From positions 992,001-1,056,000 of the forward strand of contig NZ_CANMOO010000001.1 in the NCBI RefSeq assembly GCF_947499585.1: a stretch of DNA of 64,000 bases. Reading direction: 5' to 3'. Within the stretch, counting starts at the first letter, position 1. The number at the start of each line of letters is the position of its first letter. Shown here piece by piece: positions 42,657 to 50,494 of the stretch. The notes beneath the pieces are model-generated. The model worked only from the letters and a program-made list of their open reading frames with translations. It was not told the DNA's origin and did no database searches. The position numbers were made by a program, and so were the translations under genes. Origin of the DNA: an uncultured Allomuricauda sp. (GTDB lineage Bacteria > Bacteroidota > Bacteroidia > Flavobacteriales > Flavobacteriaceae).

Positions 42657-43367
42657 TTATTTTGAACGCGCTTCTCGAATGGATTCCAATCCGTTTTTTA
42701 AAAACTTTATCACCATGGGTTTAACCAGCCATAATGGAATTCCTTTCAGGTCAAATTGAACACTATTACTAGCATAGCATGAGTTACTGGAAACAGGAGT
42801 GAAACTCCAAGAACCTCTAAAAGTTTTCACTCGACTAAACTTTTTGGAAAGTTGGACTTGACTTTCATTCCATGCTTCATGCCAGGTTACTCCTGCAGAT
42901 CCGTCTTCATCATTGAAAAAGATATACCTGACACTCATTTCAGTATCTTTCAATGGAAAGGGTTCATTGTGAATGACGTAGGTTAAGAGACTATCTTTAG
43001 ACTCGCTGACGATGTCATAGGTTGGGTATTTCTTGTTTTTCAAATCAGCAGCTTGATTCTGAATGTCTTGCCTGAAGATTACAACGCATGTTTTTGGGGA
43101 TGCCTCTATATTTCCTTCAATCTTAAATTCTGAGAAATTCGTTCCTTTGATTTTTCGGGAATAAATAGTCCATTTCTCACCTTCACCATCGGGACTTTTT
43201 TTTATTTCTTTAAATTGATAAGCACTCCATTCTTTAATACTTTTATTTCTTAATCGAATCGCACGATGTGTTGAGCAACTTGAAAATGTTAAGGAAGCGA
43301 TTCCCAAAATAATAGTATAAACACACAATACTGATAGTTTGTATTGGTGAGTAATCCCGTTTCTCAT
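42657..43367 (-). CDS. START/SRPBCC-like lipid-binding domain protein
   Basis: A 236-residue exported protein with an N-terminal hydrophobic segment ending LTFSSC (possible lipobox). The body has the START-domain pattern seen in bacterial relatives: KIKGTNFSEFKIEGNIEASP, a strand-rich middle (TYVIHNEPFPLKDTEMSVRY) and the C-terminal long helix with KGIPLWLVKPMVIKFLKNGLESI. It should bind a hydrophobic ligand. It sits 32 bp upstream of the alcohol dehydrogenase gene, so the two may act together. Confidence 0.78.
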   Translation of the reverse strand: MRNGITHQYKLSVLCVYTIILGIASLTFSSCSTHRAIRLRNKSIKEWSAYQFKEIKKSPDGEGEKWTIYSRKIKGTNFSEFKIEGNIEASPKTCVVIFRQDIQNQAADLKNKKYPTYDIVSESKDSLLTYVIHNEPFPLKDTEMSVRYIFFNDEDGSAGVTWHEAWNESQVQLSKKFSRVKTFRGSWSFTPVSSNSCYASNSVQFDLKGIPLWLVKPMVIKFLKNGLESIREARSK

Positions 43368-43557
43368 ACTTCTTCGTCTTAATTCTGATATTTATTCGGC
43401 AAAATTAAGATGCATGAATTTTTTACACATTCACTTAAGTTAATGAGTATTGTTTATTTCCTATTTCACTCGATTAAATTTTCGAATCAATGAAAAGGAT
43501 TTGTTTGGTTATACCTACGAGACTTTCAAAAGTCGCCAGTCAAGTACCATTCGGCCA

Positions 43558-44139
43558 CTACTTTTTCTGATCTAAGATTCTTTTACGAATTCTACTTAAT
43601 GATTGTGGTTTAATACCAAGGTAACTGGCTATCTGGTGATGCGGAACTCTCTCTAGAAGGTGAGGCTTTGTTTTGAACAGGTTAAGATACCTTTCTTCGG
43701 GTGAAGAAGAGACAAATTGACTCCATTCTTCTTTTGATTTGTTTATTTTTTCTATAGCTATTTCTTGAAAAATGGAATCAAGTCTAGGAATTGCGGCACG
43801 TATTTCTTCTTCATAGCCCTTGTCACTGATGGTCAAAATACAATCTTCTGCACATTCCCAATAGTGATTTGAGGGGGAGCCCTTACGTGAAGGAGGAGTA
43901 AATGTATCACCTTCCGTAAAGAAGGCCGTTGATATTTCTTCTCCATCTTTTATTAAATATTCTCTAACACAACCTTCCACTACCATGAAACACTTTGTCG
44001 GAACTTGTCCTTCTCTCAACAACAGTGTCCCTTTTTTAAACTCATCTACAATGGTTTTTTCAAGAAGGGTTTCAATTTCTTGTTTGTTCAGCATTTCGAA
44101 ATTGCTGATCATGGACTTAATCTTTTCTTTTAAACTCAT
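43558..44139 (-). CDS. Crp/Fnr family transcriptional regulator
   Basis: A 193-residue regulator with an N-terminal cyclic-nucleotide-binding-like barrel (FKKGTLLLREGQVPTKCFMVVEG, about 34-56) and a C-terminal helix-turn-helix (RVPHHQIASYLGIKPQSLSRIRK). It lacks the Cys cluster of Fnr, and the phosphate-binding cassette of cAMP receptors is not conserved, so the effector may be something else. It is upstream of the START-like and alcohol dehydrogenase genes and probably controls them. Confidence 0.88.
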   Translation of the reverse strand: MSLKEKIKSMISNFEMLNKQEIETLLEKTIVDEFKKGTLLLREGQVPTKCFMVVEGCVREYLIKDGEEISTAFFTEGDTFTPPSRKGSPSNHYWECAEDCILTISDKGYEEEIRAAIPRLDSIFQEIAIEKINKSKEEWSQFVSSSPEERYLNLFKTKPHLLERVPHHQIASYLGIKPQSLSRIRKRILDQKK

Positions 44140-44180
44140 TGAATTATGTTTTAATTACGCGCTACGGTGTCAATAAACGT

Positions 44181-44287
44181 ACATTTTAATAGCGCTTATT
44201 TCTTGTTTGATGCAGTTTTAAAAAGTTCAACAAATACTGAACTTAAATTAACTTGCTTTTGCCCTGAAGAATCGATTAAGCTTAATA
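44181..44287 (+). repeat. long direct repeat, copy B
   Basis: Counterpart of 41306-41409, same orientation, with conserved cores TTATTTCTTGTTTGATGC and CAAATACTGA. The 364-bp gap 44140-44503 holds this copy; the remainder shows nothing I can name. Confidence 0.65.
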
Positions 44288-44503
44288 ATTACGACATCAA
44301 TATAAGGTGTAACATGGTCGCTTGAATACCATCAGACCCTCTTTTTCTGCCAAAAAATGTAATGCCTTTATCTTCAGAAGAATTTAACCACAAAAGTTAT
44401 TTTTGAGAATCATTGCTTAGCAATTCACTGTTTCTTAAGGCAGAAAAGAAGGTTGATAAATCGTCTATTTGGCACGTATTATACACAATGCATAGAATTT
44501 TTA

Positions 44504-46003
44504 CTAGTTGGAGGTTTGATCTATAAACTCGTCCACATCCTTTTTAAACTTTGCCATAGAAGGGATATGCGTATACATCATATGGCCGGCTTCATAATAC
44601 TTCATAATGATGTTCTTTTTCAACTCCGCATCCAATCCCATATGGTTAATAGAATGCTCTACACCATAAAAGACCGTGGCAAGATCGTAATATCCGTTTA
44701 GAATCAAAATCTTTAAATCTGGGTTTCGTTTCATGGCCGAAGTCATATCTGGCAAGGTGGTCGTAGCGACTTGCATGTTCCATATAATGTTGCCACTGTG
44801 TTTCCAATCCCACTTAAAGTTTTTTCTTGTACCTGCGGTCGTAGTGTAGGTCAAATCTTTTCTAACGTTTAAATCGTTGTACAAATAATCTTTAAAGGCC
44901 GAAATGTAAGGCGAGGAGATGGCATCGCTCTGCGGGTCTGTGAGCGAATATTGAGACAACAAATCTTCATTGACTCCGGTAAATCTAGAATCGAGCCTAC
45001 CCACGGTCAGGCCTTTGTCCCTTAGCACTTCTTGAAAATATTCACCATTAGTGACCCTCAAATCTGCTTTTATATAATACTCTTGGCTTAGCCCAGAATA
45101 GTCTGCCAACTTTTGGGCAACAGCTGCCTTTTCCGAGCTGCTTAATTGATCCCCTTTGAGTAGGGCTGGTGCATATTCGTTTTGGGTGAAGGTTCTTACC
45201 TCATTTAAGAAAGCCTCCAAACTTTCGCCCTTGTTTTTTACTTTATTATGATACCAGGCCGTTGCGGCATAGGTAGGATAATGGATTAAATAGGCGGTAT
45301 CGTCTCCTGGGCCGAACAATAAATGCTGTAAATCAAAAACGGCAGAAACCATGATTACCCCGTTCATGGCGATACCCTTGTCTTGTAGGTGCTTTACCAA
45401 GCCTGCGTTCCTAAACGTACCGTAGCTTTCGCCCAGCAAATATTTGGGCGCGTTCATTTTTTCAGCTTTTATGATAAACTGTTCTATAAAAAGCCCAATG
45501 CTTCTAATATCTTGGTCCACACCCCAAAAATCTTCCCATTTTGCATCGCCAACAGGTTTGCTAAAGCCAACACCGACTGGATCTATCATGACCAAATCTG
45601 CTTTGTCCAAAATAGAAAACTGATTATTGACCACTTTGTAGGGAGCAGGTTTGGTGTATGCAGGATCATTGACTTCGATTCTTTTAGGTCCTAAAACCCC
45701 AAAATGTAACCAAAAGGAAGCGGACAAAGGGCCTCCGTTAAAAGCAAAGACAATGGGCCTGTTGTTGGCGTTGGTCTTTCGGTAATGAGTAAACCCGAAC
45801 AGGGCTATGGGTTTGTCGTTTTCGTCCCGTAACTGCACGGTTCCTGTTTCTGTGGCTAGGGAAATGGTTTTACCATTGATAGTCACCGATTGGGTGGAAC
45901 TAAAGATTTCCCCATCAGGAATTTCTTTTTTCTCGGCTTTGTCTTGTGCAAAGGTTGGGCATGTAAGGAAAGCTAGGACTAGAGCGAACGCCAGTTTTTT
46001 CAT
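44504..46003 (-). CDS. secreted S10 family serine carboxypeptidase-like protein
   Basis: A 499-residue exported peptidase of family S10. Signal peptide MKKLAFALVLAFLTCPTFAQ, then FVFNGGPLSASFWLHFGVLGP (oxyanion region), the nucleophile in GESYGT (about 190), the acid in LILNGYYDLAT (about 434) and the His in YEAGHMMY (about 472). ATG 46003 begins the signal peptide; the frame extends to 46036 without one. These enzymes remove C-terminal residues at low to neutral pH outside the cytoplasm. Followed by a 364-bp gap and the Crp-type gene. Confidence 0.9.
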   Translation of the reverse strand: MKKLAFALVLAFLTCPTFAQDKAEKKEIPDGEIFSSTQSVTINGKTISLATETGTVQLRDENDKPIALFGFTHYRKTNANNRPIVFAFNGGPLSASFWLHFGVLGPKRIEVNDPAYTKPAPYKVVNNQFSILDKADLVMIDPVGVGFSKPVGDAKWEDFWGVDQDIRSIGLFIEQFIIKAEKMNAPKYLLGESYGTFRNAGLVKHLQDKGIAMNGVIMVSAVFDLQHLLFGPGDDTAYLIHYPTYAATAWYHNKVKNKGESLEAFLNEVRTFTQNEYAPALLKGDQLSSSEKAAVAQKLADYSGLSQEYYIKADLRVTNGEYFQEVLRDKGLTVGRLDSRFTGVNEDLLSQYSLTDPQSDAISSPYISAFKDYLYNDLNVRKDLTYTTTAGTRKNFKWDWKHSGNIIWNMQVATTTLPDMTSAMKRNPDLKILILNGYYDLATVFYGVEHSINHMGLDAELKKNIIMKYYEAGHMMYTHIPSMAKFKKDVDEFIDQTSN

Positions 46004-46069
46004 AAGGTTGGTTTGTTTTTGTTGAATTGATCTCAAATTAAGACTAAAAATTGACTTTGGAATTGTTTT

Positions 46070-47950
46070 CTAAAGCGTATTCAAAAAACTGGTTAAATCC
46101 GTTTCCTTATCCAACTCTAATTTCTTTTTCAGTCGGTATTTGGATTTTAAAATACTGTCCGGCAAAACGTTTAAGGTGGCTGCAATCTCTTTGGTAGTAA
46201 GGTTCATGCGTAAAAAGGCTGCCAATCTGATTTCTTTTTCGGAGATATCTGGATAGAGTGTCTTTAGCTTTTGGTCAAAATCGTTGTGTACATCAGCGAA
46301 GTAGGTCTTAAAGACCTCCCAATCCTTGTCGGAGGCATTCTCTTTCTTTAACAGCATTACAATGCGCCGGAACTCTGCTTTAAACTTGTCTGGAGAGCCT
46401 TTTAGGTTCTCCAAATTCTCTTTGAGTTCTTGGATAAAGGTGTTCTTTTGCACAAGATGGAGTGTTTGGCTGGTCAATTCCTTTTTTTTGTGCTCGATTT
46501 CTTGTCTGTAAATTTCCTCCTGCTTTTCGCGAGCTATTTTGTTCTTCCTTATTCGTTGACGGTATCCAAAGACAGATAATCCGAATAGGGCTAGGGCAGA
46601 GGCCATGCCACCGGCATAGAGCCCTTTGCGCAAATTACTGATTTCCACTTCCTGGTTCAGTGTCTCAATCTCTTTTTCTTGCAATGCGATTTCGGCTTCC
46701 TTTTTTTCGGTTTCGTAGATGGTTTTAAGTTCTTCGATTTGTTGAGACTTGGTTAAGTTGAAGATACTATCATTGATTTTTTGAAATTTTCTTTCATCCT
46801 TTAATGCATTTGCAGGTCTATCAAACGCTTCATTCGTGTATGCTCGATATTTATATGCTTTTTGCTGTTGGTCCAGAGTTCCTAATGAGTCGGCAATTTT
46901 TAACGCTATATTCAGATGGTACATTGAAAACGTATAATCTCCTTGGAAAGCAAGTACATTTCCAATTTCATTACGAATAGTGGATTCGTTCAGTTTGGAA
47001 CCGAAGTTGAAGTTTTTTTGTAAACTTTGATGTAATAAATCATACGCTTTTACATAATCCAAACGCTTTTTAGATAGGATTCCAAGTTGTAGCAAAGAAT
47101 TGACTTCCATATCAAGGATATTCAATTCTTTAGCCAATGCTAGGCTTTTTTCAAAAGAGTCTTCAGCTTTTTCTAAATTTTCAATGGCTAGGTATGATTT
47201 TCCTATGTCACAATAAGTTCGGCATTGCCATACTTTATCACCAAGATCATTGTACATATCCAAGGCGCCTGAATAGTATGCGATGGCATTGGTATGGTTT
47301 CCTTGAAGATACTCAATGTAGCCAAGTTGTTTTTTAGTATCAGCATCTTGCCAAGGTTCTTCTTGAATGGTATCGAACATCCGCATACTTTTCAAGGTTT
47401 CTTCAAGTGCTATTTTATAGTTTCCCTTATCAATAAAAATTGTAGCCCTGGTTCTTATTGCATTCGCGAGGTTAAGGCTGTGTTTGATCTCTTTATTTAT
47501 TACTATTACGCTATCATATAGCTTGATTGCCTTATGATAATTGCTCTTTAGCTGTTCTATTAGTGCGATTGCAGCAAGTGTTGTAGCTTTACGTTGTTGA
47601 TTTTTTAGTTTGTTCCACTTATTTAGAGATTTTTCATACCAGTATAATGCAGAGTCGTTGGCGGCGGTCACCTTATAATACGTTCCGATATGATATAAAG
47701 CCACACCTTCACTTTCCTCCTTTCCCAACTTGGAAGAAAGCGTGAAAGCCTTAAAGGCATATACCTTCGCTTTTTCCGGAGTATTATAAATTTCCGCATA
47801 GAATAGCTCCTCCAGATTTTTAATTTTCGGCATTCCTTCAGAGATGGTATCTTGAATATTAAGTAGACTATCCAACAATTTGTTATTCTGGCTAAAGCTA
47901 GAAGTGCCGAGAAAGCAAACTAAGGCCACGGTGAAGCATTTTAGCATCAT
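46070..47950 (-). CDS. TPR-containing membrane regulator with C-terminal LuxR-type HTH
   Basis: A 626-residue protein with a signal peptide (MMLKCFTVALVCFLGTSSFS), at least seven tetratricopeptide repeats (about 60-380, such as GVALYHIGTYYKVTAANDSALYWYEKSL), a coiled coil, one membrane helix (about 441-462) and a cytoplasmic C-terminus. That ends in a helix-turn-helix (EIRLAAFLRMNLTTKEIAATLNVLPDSILKSKYRLKKKL). This one-component layout is common in Bacteroidota and would sense an envelope signal. It is divergent from the cytolysin-like gene and is a candidate regulator of it. Confidence 0.85.
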   Translation of the reverse strand: MMLKCFTVALVCFLGTSSFSQNNKLLDSLLNIQDTISEGMPKIKNLEELFYAEIYNTPEKAKVYAFKAFTLSSKLGKEESEGVALYHIGTYYKVTAANDSALYWYEKSLNKWNKLKNQQRKATTLAAIALIEQLKSNYHKAIKLYDSVIVINKEIKHSLNLANAIRTRATIFIDKGNYKIALEETLKSMRMFDTIQEEPWQDADTKKQLGYIEYLQGNHTNAIAYYSGALDMYNDLGDKVWQCRTYCDIGKSYLAIENLEKAEDSFEKSLALAKELNILDMEVNSLLQLGILSKKRLDYVKAYDLLHQSLQKNFNFGSKLNESTIRNEIGNVLAFQGDYTFSMYHLNIALKIADSLGTLDQQQKAYKYRAYTNEAFDRPANALKDERKFQKINDSIFNLTKSQQIEELKTIYETEKKEAEIALQEKEIETLNQEVEISNLRKGLYAGGMASALALFGLSVFGYRQRIRKNKIAREKQEEIYRQEIEHKKKELTSQTLHLVQKNTFIQELKENLENLKGSPDKFKAEFRRIVMLLKKENASDKDWEVFKTYFADVHNDFDQKLKTLYPDISEKEIRLAAFLRMNLTTKEIAATLNVLPDSILKSKYRLKKKLELDKETDLTSFLNTL

Positions 47951-48032
47951 TGTTTTGAGAGGTTGATTATTTCACCAAGATACCCATAATATCCTTTTCC
48001 AAAAACAACAATTCTAGAGTCTAAAAAGGACT

Positions 48033-48195
48033 TGTCCATAAAAAGTCTGTAGATTTTTATTTATGACTCAACATAAAAATGCTTGTAATGCATTGTTTTT
48101 ATTGATATTAACATGAATTTGAGTGCTTATCAAAAAACCTGCTGTCCATGGTGCTTTTGAATGAAATCCATGCTGCTTGTCCATACTTTGTCCAT
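48033..48195 (+). promoter_or_regulatory. four TGTCCAT direct repeats upstream of the cytolysin-like gene
   Basis: TGTCCAT occurs at 48033-48039, 48143-48149, 48178-48184 and 48189-48195. The last two are 11 bp apart, one helical turn, and end about 33 bp upstream of the -7 box. This region occupies most of the 314-bp gap 47951-48264, which otherwise holds no gene. Confidence 0.4.
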
Positions 48196-48227
48196 GCCCA
48201 AAATTAGGGTCGGGGTGTTTTCTCCTC

Positions 48228-48235
48228 TAGGTTTG
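48228..48235 (+). promoter_or_regulatory. -7 box of the cytolysin-like gene
   Basis: TAGGTTTG matches TAnnTTTG and lies 29 bp upstream of the ATG at 48265. No TTG -33 element is evident, consistent with activation by a bound factor. Confidence 0.5.
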
Positions 48236-48264
48236 GGGTGTTGAATCCTAAAAACCAAATAATT

Positions 48265-50343
48265 ATGAAAACAAATCAATCTCGATTAAAACTGTTGACC
48301 ATCTTGACAGTATGCATGTTACTATTTTATTCCTGTAGTAGTGATGGTGATTCCCCAGAAGTTCCAACGGATGATGATCCCATTTCTCAAGATGATGATG
48401 GACCAACACCAACTACCTTTAGAGGAGTGGTTGAACAAGGAGGTGAATTTGAAGAAGTGCCAGAATCTAGAACGGATGAGACATTGGCAGAAGGAGAGGA
48501 GTACCCAGATGATTATACTTCAGGCAGTGGTTCCGATGCTGAGACCTTACGATTTATTTGTACATCTAGAACTGTAAGTGTTACAGATGGTACGGGAGAC
48601 TTTCAAACCTTGGGTGGTGCAGCCAGTGAAGTTTTCCCTGGAGCTTTATTGCAGGGAAAGACCATAAACAATGTTAAGCCACAGGGTATTCCTTTAAAAA
48701 GAGCTGGTGGTAGTATCTCTTATAATTTAAATGATGGTAACCCAGAAGCATCACAAGACCTAACAGAAATGAGTGAGTCTCAAGTGAGACAAGCAATGAA
48801 TGACATCATTGCTGGAAGTACCGGTGTAGTACCATCCAATTTTGACCTAGTGTATGAAAATGTTTTTTCTGAAAAACAAGTTGCTTTGCAAATGGGGCTT
48901 TCTTTTGAAGGATATGGTGTAAAAGCAGAGGGTAAATTATCTTTTAGTGAAGATAAAACATACAATCGCGTATTGGTAAAGCTAAATCAATCGTATTATG
49001 ATGTTAGTTATGACTTTCCCACAAGTTATGATGATGTTTTTGATGCAAGTGTTACTCCAGAAGACTTGGATACATATATACAAGCGGACAACCCCGCAAC
49101 TTATATTAAGAAAGTAACGTATGGTAGGATTTTCTATATGTTGGTTGAATCTACTTCTTCTTTAGAGGTTATGAACACCCAAATTGATGCCTCATATAAA
49201 AGCTTTGACAAGGAAATCTCTGGAAATCTTGAAATTGATAGTATGGAAAAGATGGAGGACGTCAAGGTTAAAGTAATTGCATATGGCGGTGACTCTAAAA
49301 ATACATTTTCTGGTCTGGGCGAAACAAACCTTGCCGCACTGGCTGAGATGCTTGCTGAGAGCACAGATATTAGGACTGGTTTGCCATTGTCTTATGAAAT
49401 TTACTCGTTAGAAGACCCATCCAAACAGGTGGGAACCAATATTTCTACTGAAATGGAGGTTGTGGAATGTCAATTAAAAGGCGTCTTGCCTCCAGTGTTG
49501 TATTCAAACCTTGTTGATCTTTTTGAAGATGGTATAGGTGCTGCGACTCAAATCAATAATGAGTTCACTGCAATATTTAATGGTGCAGGAACGGAATATG
49601 TTATTTTTAATGCATCTAGTGGGGCTGTCTCTGACCCTTATAGCATTAAAGATGCGACTGCTCCTTTAGGAGCGACCACTTTTGACAATGTTGGCGCAGC
49701 ACTACGGCAATTTTTAGATGAAATCTTTATTTTCAATGCGCAAGGAACCGAATATGAACTTTTGGAATATGACTATAATGGTATTGCAAGTATCCCAACG
49801 GCACCAATAGGGGAGTTTAGGCAACGTGACGGTGCCAATAGACGATGGGTGGTCAATGATAAATTTTCAGAAGTAAATGATGTGAACGATAATTTTGCTG
49901 ATGGATCATTTATTGGCCCAGAATCTAGAGATGTTGACTGTGTTTCATTTCCATTGTTTGGAAAAGGTATAAAAGCAGCTGTTAGAAGAGATAGATATAT
50001 ACAGCCCGTAGGTATTTATACGGAACCATTTTCCACAAGAATCATTAATGGAGAGGTTACCTCAACATATTATTATTCCCTGGACACAAACGGTAGTACC
50101 TATAGCAGAAGAAACTATTACAATCCGTACTCTGTTACGGTGCCAAGTGGTACCATTGGTTTTGGTGATTTCAATTGTTGGGAATCAGAACGAGATGTCA
50201 GCGCACTACGGGGAGCAGTAGAAGCAGCATGTAAAATAAACATTAATGGAGATGCCATTCAGCGTATATTATATTTTACACCTGAAGGGTTATTAGTTGT
50301 GAAAGATTTGGTAGGAGACGAGGAAGGTCCTTACGCATTATAA
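48265..50343 (+). CDS. cholesterol-dependent cytolysin-like (CDCL) lipoprotein without domain 4
   Basis: A 692-residue lipoprotein: signal ends LFYSC (Cys24), then SSDGDS and two Asp-rich clusters, a pattern linked to surface export in Flavobacteriia. Residues about 95-400 match thiol-activated cytolysins along domains 1 and 3: EVFPGALLQGK (122-132), VTYGRIFYMLVESTSS (284-299), VIAYGGDSKN (337-346) and TGLPLSYEIYSL (371-382). The undecapeptide and domain 4 that bind cholesterol are absent. Instead there is a C-terminal 290-residue region with two similar segments near 434 and 486 (FNGAGTEY and FNAQGTEY). It probably forms pores or binds a partner. ATG 48265 precedes the signal; a GTG 27 bp upstream is in frame. 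Confidence 0.82.
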   Translation: MKTNQSRLKLLTILTVCMLLFYSCSSDGDSPEVPTDDDPISQDDDGPTPTTFRGVVEQGGEFEEVPESRTDETLAEGEEYPDDYTSGSGSDAETLRFICTSRTVSVTDGTGDFQTLGGAASEVFPGALLQGKTINNVKPQGIPLKRAGGSISYNLNDGNPEASQDLTEMSESQVRQAMNDIIAGSTGVVPSNFDLVYENVFSEKQVALQMGLSFEGYGVKAEGKLSFSEDKTYNRVLVKLNQSYYDVSYDFPTSYDDVFDASVTPEDLDTYIQADNPATYIKKVTYGRIFYMLVESTSSLEVMNTQIDASYKSFDKEISGNLEIDSMEKMEDVKVKVIAYGGDSKNTFSGLGETNLAALAEMLAESTDIRTGLPLSYEIYSLEDPSKQVGTNISTEMEVVECQLKGVLPPVLYSNLVDLFEDGIGAATQINNEFTAIFNGAGTEYVIFNASSGAVSDPYSIKDATAPLGATTFDNVGAALRQFLDEIFIFNAQGTEYELLEYDYNGIASIPTAPIGEFRQRDGANRRWVVNDKFSEVNDVNDNFADGSFIGPESRDVDCVSFPLFGKGIKAAVRRDRYIQPVGIYTEPFSTRIINGEVTSTYYYSLDTNGSTYSRRNYYNPYSVTVPSGTIGFGDFNCWESERDVSALRGAVEAACKININGDAIQRILYFTPEGLLVVKDLVGDEEGPYAL

Positions 50344-50414
50344 AATGATTTAGCTACACAGTCGGCCGCTCAGGTTGGGTTCAACAACTTGATGCCGGCT
50401 GTTATTATCTGTTT

Positions 50415-50478
50415 GTCACACTGAGCTTGTCGAAGTGTACTTTGAAGTAGTAATATCCTTAGACAGGCTCAGGATGAC
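50415..50478. repeat. inverted pair of GTCA(C/T)(A/C)CTGAGC elements
   Basis: GTCACACTGAGCTTGTC (50415-50431) faces GACAGGCTCAGGATGAC (50462-50478); the arms differ at three positions and would form a long imperfect hairpin between the cytolysin-like gene and mutS2. A third copy lies at 38052-38068. Might also serve as a transcription end signal for the two convergent genes. Confidence 0.6.
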
Positions 50479-50494
50479 ATTTTTAATAATAAGG

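Noticed and set aside
48238..48264. GTG start for the cytolysin-like gene
   Set aside because: It would put nine residues before the lipoprotein signal; the ATG at 48265 gives a proper signal peptide.
47951..48264. Small RNA or short gene in the gap
   Set aside because: Only direct repeats and one -7 box are visible; no hairpin terminator or good short frame could be supported.
48265..50343. True cholesterol-dependent cytolysin
   Set aside because: The tryptophan-rich undecapeptide and the domain 4 that follows it are absent, so cholesterol binding is not supported.
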